From Porodaedalea pini (taxonomy: Eukaryota; Basidiomycota; Agaricomycetes; Hymenochaetales; Hymenochaetaceae), in contig NBAY01000014.1 of assembly GCA_002794775.1 (NCBI GenBank), positions 372,001 to 436,000 of the forward strand: a stretch of 64,000 bases of DNA. Reading direction: 5' to 3'. The translations under genes were made by a program, and so were the position numbers. This document shows, piece after piece, positions 9,497 to 23,300 of this stretch (position 1 is the first letter of the stretch; every line of letters starts with the position of its first letter). The notes below the pieces were generated by a model that was not told the origin of the DNA, ran no database searches, and was given only the letters and a program-made list of their open reading frames with translations.

Positions 9497-11500
9497 ATGC
9501 GGGTACAGGTCCAACTACACGAATACTCCTCAAGGTCGGCAAGACATCCCTCAACACATGCCCCTGCGAGTCGATTCCCATGCGCCTCAAAGCCCCTCCT
9601 TCATTGTGGTGCCCGCCCGCACGAACACGAACTAGCTTCTATCGATTCTGTCAGCGATACTACGTCGCAGTCATCTTGTCCGTTATCCATGCCATGTTCT
9701 CAGCATTCTGATTCAGAGAATGCAACAGCGTCCGACCTTCCTGGCGCTGGACGTACGGTCGGGAAACTCTTTGATCGGCTTGGCCATTCGCTTGAGACTC
9801 TGATTAACAGGCGCAAGGCCAAGCGAGCAGCGTGTAGGGGTATTTCTGAAGCAGATAATGAACCTGTGGAAGAGTATGGATTTCTCGAGGATGGTGCTGC
9901 CGAGTCGGCGTTGCAGGACTCGTGTTCGAGTTCGGACGCAGGAGGCGCAGTACTTTGTAGCGAATATGCATGCACTTCAATCGGTACCAACGATGATGGA
10001 AGCAGCATATTTTGCCCATCGGACCTTTCAGACTCATCACGCCTATCGTTGTCCACCTTCGCTACAACGTCTGACTCGTTTGCTCTAGCAACATGCTCGC
10101 TCGCGCGCTCGCCGTCCACGAACGCAACACTTTCCGACTTGCCAGGGCCGGGACGACTTCTTGGGCATGCATATTCCAAGTTAGGTGGAGCTCTTGAGGA
10201 TGCAGTGAACACGCTCTTCGCTGGGCGTGGGCCCGACGCCATCGCAGAACGCTTATATCCCGTACTCAGAAGGCTACTGCACAGTAATTTCTTGCTGCAG
10301 TACAAGGACCTCGAGAGGGCTGAGATTAAGGGAATGGGGGACATTTTGGGTGTGCAATGGAGGGGGAAAGGGGGCGATCAGCTCAAAAAGAAGAGTAGAA
10401 AGTGCAGAAAAGGGGAGAAGGGAAACAATTTACAAGCAGCGGTGAAGATGCAAATCGAGCAGAGTTGTACTGCGTTGCTGGAGCACGCTTCCAAGTTCAG
10501 TACCATCTCATTCGTGTCTCTGCTTAAAGGTCTGCGTCTGCTCTTCATTTGGCACAATAAGCTGACTGTTGGGTTTCGTTAAATATGTCTGTAAACAGCC
10601 CAACTTTGCACGAAATGCAAGTGCGTGCCCTCTCCAACGTTCTTGAACTTGCTGCGACATATCCGGTCGCACGCCAGTGCTTTATTGCGCTTGGAGCGCG
10701 TGACCGCATCGCTGCCCTCTCGCTTGAGGCTGTTGTTCATGTCAAAGTTGCAGCCGTAGACGAATACGGACAATGGCCAGTGGAGAATTCTCGAAAATTA
10801 GGAGATGCAGTGAAAACTTTGTCTCTCCTACGTGCACGTTGCGTCATTGCCCTTGGGGAGAACGACGTTCACGATTTGTGGCGTGCATTCTTCCTCGCAG
10901 GTGACGAGTACGAGCGAGAAAAGACAGTTCTTCGCCTCCTGACTTTCTTCAGGTCTGTTACATGGTATTTTGTCTACTTCTTTTTCTTTCATACTTACGC
11001 CCTTGGTCTGTCTGTCTACAGTAACAAAGACCTCGCATTCCTCGCTGCTCGCGCATTGACGTCTATCTTGCGACGCCCTATTGGTCCCGGACGACGCGAT
11101 CTGCCAGAGACGACATGGTCACAACTCTTCCTCACTTTATCACGCTTACTGTTACACGAACGCGATCGTCCAAATACCTCGCATCGTGCAGGTCCATATC
11201 GGACGCGCATAGATCCTGGTGCGCTCGATGTTCTCATTCGCTCGGCGCTCGAGCGAGCGTCAGTCTACTTCGGGCAGTTCTCCCTTAGCTTCACCGACGA
11301 GGAGAGCCCGTTGATGACCGTTGTGTATGCTCTGCATGGGTGAGTCTTGGTTTTCTCGCATGCTTGAACTATCCTGAAGGTAATATGGTTTGTATTCTAG
11401 ACAAGAAAGCTCACATCTCCATTATCCAGATGCTACGGAGTTTGCATCGATGCTGGTCTCGCCGAAAAGCCGCCAGCGTATGAGGCACGCGTCGGCTTGA
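9497..11500 (+). CDS. Uncharacterised fungal protein with duplicated DLPG motif
   Basis: I do not recognise a functional domain. The N-terminal part is Ser-rich and acidic and contains two copies of a motif: SDLPGAGRTVGKLFDRLGHS and SDLPGPGRLLGHAYSKLGGA, each followed by LE-x3-N. The second leads into GPDAIAERLYPVLRRLLHSN and a conserved-looking helical region. A lysine-rich stretch follows (near 10390-10430). Downstream exons are helical: SNVLELAATYPVARQCF, LGDAVKTLSLLRARCVI, then an in-frame intron (10953-11021) before SNKDLAFLAARALTS. A last intron (11340-11400) leads to a short exon ending with TGA at 11498-11500. The join near 10529-10598 is unresolved: a CAG acceptor at 10598 is clear, but no strong donor in phase was found. 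The start could be 9497 or the Met near 9690. Confidence 0.6.
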
Positions 11501-13012
11501 ATGGCGTCGGCTTGGCCAATTTTTTTACGTCTGACTGTTTAAATACCTTACCGTATATTCGCTACATTATCGCATCGCCTCTCGGTTATAGCTATCATAC
11601 CGTTGGCCCTCTGACTATTCATGTTATATTCAGCTATAAATTGTATCAACAAACAATAGTTCAACTACATGTATCAAGTTCGGACAAGGAAAGAGGGCTT
11701 GTAAGCGTCCATGCGCGATGAGGAGAGTGGGAAAGCAACGGACGCAACGGACTATTGGACAAGAGAGAAACAAAAAGGTTACGAGAAAGCATGTAGGAAG
11801 GTGCAGGCGTGTTAGAGTGCGCGGCAGGTCAATGGGAGACTGGAAAACCATTGTGACAAGCTTAAGCATGCGTCGAGCTTTAAGACGAGATGGGAGATAA
11901 TGAGAAGGAGAGTCGAAGGAAGCTCAAATGCTCGAATCAACCATCGCTTCGAGTCGCATAACTTGAATGATCCTTGGACCTCACCGAAGACATGTTGCTG
12001 CAAGTTCGACGGACCGCAAGGTATGCATTGAAGGTCCGAAACTCCAGCACGATCTGCTTCTGTCGTACACTCGATAGGTCACTCTAGTTTTGAGTCCGGT
12101 GTGCAACGCATATATCGTGTTGTTCAATCTGATGGGATCCAATGTATGATACTGTTTAGTGAAGGCTAGGATATTCTCTTCTCTGACTTGCAGGGTTAGA
12201 GGCAGTACTTAGGAGGAAAGCAGAATGAAAAGCTAATCGACGATGACTCACTATATCCGACATTGCTGACTATTCGACAATATATATACCGTACTGATCA
12301 CATCATTTGTGATTCTCCACTCAGATAACGATTTGGTCTTTCGTCATCTTCGCTTCAAAGTACCGCAGAGGCAGTCAGAAGAGAGATAGTAATGTATAGG
12401 TGATGTCACCACTCACTCAGTTGTGCAGGCAGCGCACAGTACCGTATGCGCTGGCCGCGATGCCGATGATGAAAGGGTAAACGTTCAGCGGAAGGAGAAT
12501 ATTAATGACCTCAGAAGAAACAGACGCCCTCCTGAGCTTTATCTTCAGATATCTACTGAACATGTCTCTCTTCTCCGAACGAAGAACCTCCCTTCGAAGC
12601 CGCCAACCTACTTCTTCCGCCTTTTGTCCATGTATGGACGTGGAAGGACAAGTTCTCCATCACCTTCGGAGCTCTGAAATCCTGGCAGCATTACTCATAG
12701 GCGGTCAGAGTTGCTTTTTTCAATAAGTAAAAACAATATCGCCGAGGTTTTTGAAGAATGTTCAGCTTCGGCGACTCACTTTGCCTACGATAGAGCGTTG
12801 AACCAGGAATACGCTTGAACTCATCCACGCCCGATCTCGGACAAGCCATACGCAGCTACCCACAAAAGTTCTCCAACTGCTCCGTAGAACTCGTACATTT
12901 TGAGCTCAGTCTTTACGTTTGCATTCAATGAAGAAGAACAACCCCCAATTTCATAACCTTATAAAGCACAGAAAACACGCCGTTATGTGTTGTGAGCTAC
13001 TTATCCATTCTT
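11501..13012. other. Intergenic region, no feature supported
   Basis: Open frames are short (at most about 84 aa), overlap on both strands and show no known motif. The right edge is probably the 3' untranslated region of the xylanase gene, which is transcribed leftwards. Confidence 0.5.
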
Positions 13013-14574
<1,562 letters not shown>

Positions 14575-14642
14575 TCACGTTCCGGATGAGCTGGGACGCT
14601 TTTGAAGAACGGAGGTTCTGATGCCGTCGCCCGCCCACCAGC

Positions 14643-14648
14643 TTTATA
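14643..14648 (-). promoter_or_regulatory. TATA box of the GH10 xylanase gene
   Basis: TATAAA reads on the minus strand about 100 bp upstream of the xylanase start codon, a normal distance for a filamentous fungal gene. No confident regulator site was identified around it. Confidence 0.5.
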
Positions 14649-14659
14649 CGAGCTTCGGA

Positions 14660-15420
14660 GACATTTCGCTATTTCGTATGAATGGATCAACATTTCTGCA
14701 CTTGAGAGTCGTCATGCGACCAATTAAACACTAAAAGCGTTTGGTGAGGATGTTTTCGGTCAAAACTAAAGATATGAGATGCTCGCACATGAACACTTTG
14801 TGTCAGCGAGTAAGTCCGGGAGACAAATATAGAGCCCTAGTCTTACACGTCTATGGTTGAGAACGTGGCTCTGATGGAGAAAATGCGAATGATGCAAGCT
14901 GCGGCCTGTACTTGAGCGTTAAACGTGTCGTTGCTGTGAGGCGCCATGCGAAGTCTTATGGTAGTGGAAAACATACGAAGAGGCCGATGTTCAGCCGAAT
15001 TTGACGTCAAGTTTTCTCCGTAAGAGACCCGCATGAAAATCGTTTGCTTGTTGACATACTGACCCCATGGCCCATGAGCTAGCTTGTTTAGAGGAAACGT
15101 GCCTAACAAGTCTCACGTGGCAATAGGGCCGCTCTGATGTACAGCTTAGTCACAACGTTCAATTGATTGACCCTAACGTACTCATTAATATTCTGTCCAT
15201 CGATTAATAAATTATTTTATTTGAATAAATAACTACCATATCTGGAACTGGGAAACTATAGTATAAATAAATAAACACTCGTGCGTTCATTGGGAGCCCT
15301 GAATATTAATAGGAGCCTTGCATCTCAACCAAGCGAGTGATATCACTCAAGTTGTTGCTATAATCTACATATTATGTCCAGCATCGCGATCAGTGTAAAT
15401 GAAGCATCGAATACCAACAA
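14660..15420. other. Intergenic region between the xylanase gene and the Zn-cluster factor
   Basis: AT-rich, with AATAAATAA-like tracts around 15205-15275. No gene recognised. It holds the upstream region of the xylanase gene and the 3' end of the transcription-factor gene. Confidence 0.5.
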
Positions 15421-17113
15421 CTAGCGACTGGGAGAATGTACGTTTTCCCATCCTAGCTCGCCTGTAGCTTCATCATTTGGTAGAACTGCTAACGCTCCAA
15501 AATCAAAGCCCTCGAAAGCAAGCGTCTCGAGTAGAACATTGCTGTTCGTCTCATTGATGGACAGGTCCTGGAAGTCCTCGCCAAGCCTAGCAGTACCACC
15601 CTGATGGATCCCAGCTACAATAGACTGATGATCCAATTTAGGTTTGGAAGGACCAGCCATAGGCATACCCGGCAGACGAAACCCAGGGATCCCACCACTC
15701 TGAGAGCTGAACAAAGAGTTCAGTGGCAAATTATACACCTCTTTTCTGCCTGGCGAGGGATAACCAGTGGTCTTAGGGAGAGGGTGAGGACCCGCAACAC
15801 TTGGAATCGCGTGGTAGAAACCAGTCGACTGGTCCAAAGAAGATCTCGTTTGGGGTCTGAAATAGTGAGGAGTGGTCTGCAGATGTCCAGCGTCAAATTC
15901 AGATTCGCGAGCATTGTCGAACTGACTATGCTGATCGAAGGGAGGAAAAGTCAGCGGAAGAATGTGCATTGGGTTCTGTGGTGCGCAGCTGGACTGGGGC
16001 TGGCGGCCAGAGCCTCGCGACGGTCTGCCAATCACATCGCTAGTCGGAGGAAACAAAACACGAGAACTTGATGCTGTATTTGAAGGGCTGTGAATAGGCG
16101 GTCGGACCGATTTGTTGCTCGCAAGGGCTTGCAAGTAGTGATCTGGAGCGGAGTGTGCCGACGAGGCATTGGACTCGGGCTGCCGTCGATGGTTGAGGTC
16201 GAGCGAAGTTGGGCTCACGGAGCCCCAGCTCCCTGCGAATTTGGGTCCTTGATTCTCCACTTCATTCCTGTCGTTTCGACGACCCGGACCAGCAGCGCCC
16301 TCCGTCAGAATCTTCGCAGTGAAGAGTGAAGGACCATAGTAAACACGAGGAGCAAGTTGACCCTCTCTCAAGCTCATAGCAGCGCCCACGGGTCCGATAG
16401 GTTGCCCAATGTTTGAACCTGGATTCGAGTTTGAGGAGGTGACCAGTCGCTCGAAGGGTGGCACATAGCGTATTTCATCGTTAGAGGGCAACTGATCGTA
16501 GTTCATGTCTCGAATACGAGCCTCTTCAGAAAAGGGTGGTGTGTACTGGACCAACTACTATTAAGCTTAAGTTATGCAAGCAGAGGAGTGAGACTCACTG
16601 CTGGTAACCATGTATTCCTAGAGTCACTGGCGGTTCACCAAGGAGACTGGCGGTGTTCGCATCATCAGAGGAAGCGATGCCAGCAAACGTCCCGTTTGAA
16701 TAGTGATCGAGATGTTCTTCCTAGAAGATTGACCGACTCAGTATGTTTTGGGGCTCCTTTCGTGGTAATCATTACCTGTGAAGCAAGTCCTTTTGCATTG
16801 GCTGAGAAAAGCGTACTTGAAGGTGTGTCATAACCTGTTCTAATCGCAACTTTCCAAGATCGGAACGGAATGCACTCGAGTCCTCTCTTGCGACAAGCTA
16901 GACATATGGAAGGATCGTCGATGGAAATGGAGCACTGTGGAAGTTAGAAAACAGAAAAAAAAAGTTTTTTGTTTAGACAATACATTCGAGCAAAGAGTAT
17001 ACAGTTACAATATTTACCTTTGCTTTCCTTTTTGCGCACGGAGTGCAAGGTCGCATATTTCGGCTGTGCAATACCGAATTTTGTCCGCTGAAGGTAGTAT
17101 TTGAAGAAGCCAT
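15421..17113 (-). CDS. Zn(II)2Cys6 transcription factor
   Basis: Predicted 493 aa nuclear DNA-binding protein of the fungal Zn2Cys6 class. Cys 23, 26, 33, 43, 46 and 53 give C-X2-C-X6-C-X9-C-X2-C-X6-C, with basic CAKRKAKC in the first half and CRKRGLEC in the second. The zinc cluster is split by an intron after Lys32. The remainder is Ser/Pro/Gln-rich and looks disordered, ending with LGWENVHSPSR. Exons: 17018-17113, 16776-16934, 16628-16720, 15421-16554. The last intron uses a weak GTGACT donor, because the better GTGAGT at 16598 would shift the frame. No middle homology region is recognised. It lies upstream of, and is codirectional with, the xylanase gene; a regulatory link is only a possibility. 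A more upstream start (17200) cannot be excluded. Confidence 0.78.
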
Positions 17114-17483
17114 TTGAGGAGTAGACAAGTTCTGTCTGTGTCGTGTTGAAGCTTGGGAATGTCTGACAAGGAAGTTGACTGCTGTTGATTCTGCAGACAC
17201 AGTGCGAGATCTTTATAGCCTCTGAGACTCGCATTCTGATCGGCGGCACAGAGACTTGTATAAAGTGAATCTGGATCAGCGAGCGAAGACAAACTCGGAT
17301 GCGTGGCAAAATGTGGTATTCCCGAAAACTGAAACGTGATTGTCACAGTGTGACAAGAAAATGGTATATGCATAACCCCAGCAGTTTTTGTTATTCTCTC
17401 GCATGGGGCTTTATCTGGCTTTATGCATAAGCTTCTCAGTGATTGATCTAGGTACAGGAACAAAAAGAAGGATGCAAATCATT

Positions 17484-17521
17484 CACTGCGTTTCAACGGG
17501 TCCTACTGCACCCGCGTGTAG
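17484..17521 (+). repeat. CACTA left terminal inverted repeat
   Basis: Begins CACTGCGTTT and ends CGTGTAG. It matches the reverse complement of 24702-24739 with a few substitutions and no net length change. ATT precedes it. Confidence 0.93.
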
Positions 17522-17921
17522 GCGTGCGGTAGGTAATAAATCACATACCTAATCCGGTTTGCATAGTATACCCACACTATCTTGAATCTAGCATATGAAA
17601 GTGTGACCAGCACCTACCTACTCCTGCAAGTCTAGTAGAGCTAGCACAATAAATTGTATAGTTTGCATAGATTGTCTATAAATTTTGTACTAGCTAGTGT
17701 AGAGAGTCTATGCATATTATGTGTAGGCGGGCTAGGCACATGTTTTCAGTTTTCCCAAATTCGGGTTCAAAACCAGTTTATTTCCTAATTAAGCGTACAA
17801 TTTGTAATGAACCGCGGTCCCGTGACGCGTGCCAATGACACCTGCCAGTACTACGTAGTGCGCGACGCGTGCCCCGCATTCTGTCCCACCTCTCCAACCG
17901 TGCCACCATCTGCTGCGCTTC

Positions 17922-19447
17922 ATGTCCGACTCATTTGACCTGTACAACCCCGACTTCCTTGCTGGGTACCAGCAGTGGAGGGCTCAGAAAACCGCCGACA
18001 GACGGAGTTTGCCGTTCGACAAATCACTCATCGACCCAGAGCTTCGCATGGCCATCCCATCAAGCGAGGACACTCCACCACCATCCGGAAACGAAGTGAT
18101 AGACGTCTTGAAGTCACAGGTCACTACGCTGGTCCAGGAAGTCCGTAAATTGAAGCAGGCCATCAACGATGAGGAGAGCAATGCAGATGACGAGGGAGAT
18201 GGCGGCCGCAAGCCTAGAAAACGAGCGAAACGCGACCTGGTCCTTGGCGTTCCGAATGAGGACCTTACACCAGCTCAGCAAAGTGCTCGCAAGGAAATTA
18301 GGGTACGTATCTTGTTTTTTTTTTGCTTTTCCGAGCGCATATATTCAAAACATCACTATAGAGAAAGGTCAGGCTTGTGATGCAAAAACTCACCAAGAGC
18401 TCGAGCGAAGATGAAAACGAGGGAGATGATGATGACGAGGATCAAGTTGAGGTACCAGTCAACGTTGCACACTCGTTCGTCCCAGATTACAGCCGGCCTG
18501 CAACATACCATGTGAACCAAGAAATTATTGAGCAAGCGGCTGAGATTGTTGCGCAAAACTATGAGGTACGCAACTCAATATTCTCCATTTGTCAGCTAAC
18601 TGTTTCTTTAGAATGTTGATACAGGGAAACTCACTTGCGAAGGCCAAGAGTTCACCAAGGCGGACTGTTGTGCATTCGCAACGACGACTTTCACAAACCG
18701 GAAACGTGGTGAGGCAGACAAGACGATTCCTGCGAAGATGAAAAAACTTGCGAAACACAAGTCAAAGCTCTGCCAGAAGCTTCGTAAGCGCGAGGTAAGA
18801 GTCCAAATAAAAAAATGACTTACTTTCTAACCGTCCGACCTGCAGAAAAAATTCAAGCACATGAAACAATCGAGCACATATGAGACAAAATACGGCATTT
18901 CCCTTCCAGACGAAATCTTCCAGTCCGACTGCATGACTGAGTGCGTTAGTGGTCTTGATTCCAAGGATGTCTCCGAGGACGAGGACGAGGAGGATGAGAC
19001 CGAAGCCGCCAAATGCGCAAAGAGGGATGAGAAGGTGAAGGAGGCGCGATCGGAGCACTACGCCATGCTCTCAAAAGCAGCCAACCTTACTGCAAAGGAC
19101 ATGATCGAGAAAGTGCCCATCTGGGAGGAGAAGAAGCCGGTGTTTCGCTCTACGTTGGTGAGTAAAACCAATCGCTGTGAAAATTATTACTCACCTAAAT
19201 AAACAAGCTAAACATCATCTACAAACAACTCGACGAGCTGGAGCTTGAGAACCGCAAGCATTCTCATGCTATGACTAGGCGCGCGGACCTCAACAACAAG
19301 CTCACATACATCCCGCAGTGCAAATGGCGTGTTTTCCTATTCATGGTCGATCCTGTTTGGAAGGCGGTCCATGTCAACGACACTAACAAGACCTTCAAGA
19401 AACTAGAACTCACCGATCCCGAGGACTTCGACCCCGCTGCTTTCTGA
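17922..19447 (+). CDS. CACTA second gene, 439-aa acidic coiled-coil protein of unknown function
   Basis: Five exons (17922-18302, 18362-18565, 18612-18794, 18846-19157, 19208-19447) join in phase to a single open frame. The protein has an N-terminal region with YNPDFLAGYQQWR, a likely coiled coil at VIDVLKSQVTTLVQEVRKLK, a basic nuclear-localisation-like RKPRKRAKR, two acidic runs (DENEGDDDDED and EDEDEEDE), a Lys-rich segment, and a C-terminal domain with CKWRVFLFMVDPVWKAVHV. I recognise no catalytic motif. Its position just inside one TIR, facing the transposase, recalls the TnpA-type accessory DNA-binding proteins of plant CACTA elements; that is inference. It could instead be a passenger host gene. 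Confidence 0.72.
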
Positions 19448-19762
19448 CACGCTGCACGGTTGTTCGAAGACATGGGTGCTGCTGCTGCTGCTGCTGGTAC
19501 TGCTACACAGATGTCGGGAACAGTCTGGGCCGGCTCACACGTGCTCTCTTTCTTTCTCTCTCTTTTTTTTTTTTTGCTCGCACTCACTATCTTGCATGAT
19601 ACGAACAATCAAGAGGCCTCGGATTATCAATAACTGCAACTAATTCTTCAACTTATCAACTTAGAACGCAACTAGAATGAAACCGAATGCTCACCTATGC
19701 GATCTGGACTCTAACACTGTATCTGAACCCGTGTAGTAGATTAGAAATAAAACTGTGTATTT

Positions 19763-19852
19763 TCTCCCAGACGATAAGCTTGCCGTCTTGCAATGCTGAG
19801 ACAAGGTGCCGATGATCGGTTGCCCAATGCATAGCATAAACTGTGGCAGGTC
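19763..19852 (-). pseudogene. Captured fragment of a heterotrimeric G-protein beta subunit
   Basis: The minus strand reads [20 protein letters not shown] followed by KLIVWE, closely matching a WD40 blade of fungal and animal G-beta (consensus AMHW-x-TDSR-x-LVSASQDGKL-I-W). Only about 28 codons are present, followed by unrelated sequence and a stop. It abuts the homoserine kinase fragment in the same orientation but not obviously in a continuous frame. It lies inside the CACTA element, so it is read as a captured host exon. Confidence 0.75.
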
Positions 19853-20392
19853 CTTCCCCCAGTCCTCTCCAGCGTCCGGAGGATATTCAGGCAAGACCTC
19901 GCTTAATGGAACCTGGGCGCGCACCTGCGCATCGTCGTCGAGTTCACGAAGGTAGGAGCTGACAAAGCCACTCACGAGTGCAGCGGTGACATTATCCGGA
20001 TGGCGCTCGACATGGAGAGGTTGAGTTCAGCGAGGGCGTTCGCGAGGAGCACGCCGGCAATGACTGCAGCACCGGACGATCCGAGTCCGCGGCCGAATGG
20101 TGTTTCGTTGTGAGCGTGGATAACAAGGTACACAGGGAAAGAGGAGATGTCATGGCACCGGAGGACGTATAGGCAGACTCGTGTGGACAAGTTTTTGTAT
20201 GGATCGAGCGGTACCTCGTCCGCACCCTCTCCAGAATACGTGATGGTTGGCGGAAAATGCGCATTTGAGTCTGCAATTGTAGCTTTCAAGCTCAAATGCA
20301 ATGAGAGAGAGAGCCCGATGATGTCAAATCCTGGACCGATGTTTGCAGATGTCGCGAGAACACATATGGCGACTGAGCGAGCTATTACGCCT
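19853..20392 (-). pseudogene. Captured homoserine kinase (GHMP kinase) fragment
   Basis: Homoserine kinase phosphorylates homoserine in threonine synthesis. The minus strand shows LATSANIGPGFDIIGLSLSL, the ATP-binding HAHNETPFGRGLGSSGAAVI, then after a frame break VERHPDNVTAALVSGFVSSY and [20 protein letters not shown]. These are the N-terminal two thirds of the fungal enzyme in order. There is no start codon in frame. A short deletion between AELNLS and VERHPDN shifts the frame, and the sequence stops matching after GKDLPQ, where the G-beta fragment begins. It sits between the two genes of the CACTA element, directly downstream of the transposase stop. It is a transduplicated relic, not a working gene. 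Confidence 0.82.
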
Positions 20393-23300
20393 TTAGATAA
20401 CTACAGTGTCCTGCAGTAAGAAGTTTCAGCAAGTAAATGAGTGAGGATGAAGAACCGAAAGACACACCCTAGTCAATCCAATGGTTACCCAGATCTTGCG
20501 AGGCTCAACGTCCTCCAACTCATCAATATTGTCCGTCTCGCGTGGAGGTCGAACCTCGATCCGGATGCGACAGGCTTGTGAGATGATGGCATGCGGCAGG
20601 ATTAAGGAAGGTGGTCTATTATCCATTTTATGCAGATATGAATCGAATTCAAAGAATCCGACTTCAAGTTGTGGACTAAATTGAGTATATTGAGCTGTGT
20701 GGTCCAAAAGAGGTTTGGGATTACGAAAAGACTCACTATTTATCCCATATAGCAGTATTAATAACACCTTCGGGTAATGGACGGAACCAGCGGACGAGTA
20801 GCAACGTCGCATATCCTCTGACAAGCCGCTGGGTGTGCTTGAGGATTTTTGTGACTTGCCTGACGTACTGCCGCCCATTGAAGCGGCTCTGGATGATTGA
20901 GTTAGGCGCGTGATAAGTGTCTGAAGACGGAACGATACGGCGTCCATCCAGCACAAGGTACTTAAGGAGCTCTGCGTGGTCAGTCAAAAAGTTCGGCGGC
21001 GAAGCTGCATTTAGCGGGAGTCTTGCATTTGGTGCCAAAACGTTCGCCTTGTGATGATTCAGGTTGTAGTACTCAACCAGACTCGTTTGGAGGGAGTTGG
21101 TGAGCTGTTCAACGGTGCCTGGACCTAGCGAGTAGCGTTTGTCGACTAGATAGATTCAGTAATATATAATTTCTTTTATAATTTAGAAAAAAAAATACTC
21201 ACTATCTGCTGCGGCCTCATCGAGCTCTCGAGCAAGTGATGCGACTGTTCCGCGGTTGTCACTGTCAGTCTCCAGCAAGAGACGCGCTGCCCTGCGAAGT
21301 GTGGGATGCACATCCTGGACTCCGGAATGGGAGAGGGACGTAACGAATTCGCGAAGGCGAATGTCCCTCGCAAATTCACAGAAGAACGAGACTTCGATCT
21401 CGCCGCCGCCGTGGTTATTTGTCTTGTAGCTCTTGAGGATCTTGTTTAAACACTCGTAAGTGAATGCCCAGAAGCCGTAGACAGGACCATAGTCATTTAT
21501 CTGGTCGAAAATGTGAACAACCCAATGAAAGTTGGGTTTCACGTCCGTCGGGTGGATCTGAAGGGAAACAATTCAGAGTGCAAACTCGCGCTCATCCTCC
21601 TGAGTTCACCTTGAGGTATCCCTGGAGGTATTCTCCCAAAAGCTGCTTCGCTACGTCAAGATCTTCTGAGCGAACAGACCGGGCAAGAATGATCTTGAGA
21701 GCTGCCGCTAGCTTGAGGAAATTGTCGGGGTCGTCTTCGTGCATTCGAATGATCGGTTCTGGGTCTGTCTTGCCTCGCTTCTGTCCTTGCTGCCATTTCT
21801 TGTGTTTCTTCTTGTGCTCTTCGGCGGCGAATGGTTGCCACTCAGACCAGACAAAGGGGATCTAAAAGAAACTCTAGTTAGAAACGTGAGGAGCCAGAGA
21901 CAACGCGTGTTCTGTCAGGGGGAAAAATGACAGGCGACTTACGATGACAGGAAGGTATGCCAGTGCAAGGCCCTTGTATTCGTCAGCACTCAGTGAGCCG
22001 GCCGCTGGATAGCCAACGCTGGAGGGGAGTCGTCCTACCCGAGACGGCATTTCGAACTAGACAAAGCATATTAAGTTAGTTTATAAAGATCAGTTATAAA
22101 ATATAATACTTTCCTCGCCAAGATATTCATTGAGCAAGTCTAGCTCACGCTGTACAAGCCCGGGCTTCGTACGCTCATGCAGAGCGTCTGTCTTGATCCA
22201 AGAGTCGTGCCACTGAGACTTCATGATCCCTAAATGTTATTAATGAGTTCACATATGCGCGAAAAAAAAATGAAAGACAAAAAACAAACCTAATAGTATG
22301 TTGTGCATCGGATCGATCACCGTCATATGGACGGGATCAAAATAGCAAAGCCTCGCTAGTTCTGTGTAACTAGCACCATGCTCGCTGAAGAGCACCTCTT
22401 TCTCCTCGTCATCGGCCGTCCGGTACTGGAAAGCGAGCTGGCGTTGTTCTTCACCGGTTCGAGGAGGAAATCCTAGTAAAAACTATAAAATCACTTATTC
22501 TCACTTAATAAAATGAAATTACCGTCTGTTAGTCCTGCGGGGGTTGCCAAGTCTTTGTGAGGAGCCTTACACCGAGTGCAAAACATCGCGTGTCCATGAT
22601 CAGCGAAACCGCACACCCTACAGAGTGCCGGGTGATCGCAGCACACAGCGATGAGTATGAGATGAACAAGACGTCCTACAATGAATAATCATCGCAATAG
22701 CATGCCATAGAGATAGACAATACATACCTTCTGGATAATGGGGCGTAATGATGACGATGCCTTCCTCGAACAGACGAATGAGATCGTCCACGAAAGGGAC
22801 CAGTATATGTTGCGTCTGCTCGCTGTCGGGTGCCTTTGGACCAGGGAATATGCCGCAGAGCAGCAAGTATCGCGGCCGATATCTATTAATGTACAGTTAT
22901 TAAAAACGAAAAGAAAGGGAGAGAATGACTGAGTTACTTACCTGAATTGAATCGGGAGGTTTACTATGCAGCATGACAGCGCGTCTGAGGAGTGTGTGCC
23001 AGCATATTTACTGTGCTGGTAGCCGAATCTGCAAAATAAAACAGAAATGTAGGTAATTATGAAAATAAATAAAGAAAATGAAACTCACCCGTCAAATCTG
23101 AGCGTTATTGCAATGCGAAGCTCGTCCTTGCTCCAGTGATCTGGACTATTATCAAAAAAAAACCTACCATCCGGTCCGTTGATCGTATTCCAGATCTCGC
23201 CATCCATGATATCGCGCATTTCGCCAGGTTTCGTTTCACGTGATCGCCAGGAGTCCAATAGGTCTTCCATCCCTTCACAGCTGAGTAGTTCGGCTAGCTG

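Noticed and set aside
9700..10344. Minus-strand frame of 214 codons
   Set aside because: Antisense shadow of the plus-strand Ser-rich coding region; no motif and no splice structure.
10585..11343. A separate gene starting at 10585
   Set aside because: It begins 2 bp after the stop of the preceding frame, with an intron-like acceptor (CTGTAAACAG) just inside. One spliced gene is more plausible for a fungus.
16555..16598. Use of GTGAGT at 16598 as the last donor of the Zn-cluster gene
   Set aside because: It gives a 44-nt intron and shifts the frame away from the 377-codon exon. The weaker GTGACT at 16627 keeps the frame. Transcripts would settle it.
19264..19608. 114-codon minus-strand frame near the end of the 439-aa CACTA gene
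   Set aside because: Antisense to a confirmed exon and a CT-rich tract; low complexity, no start context.
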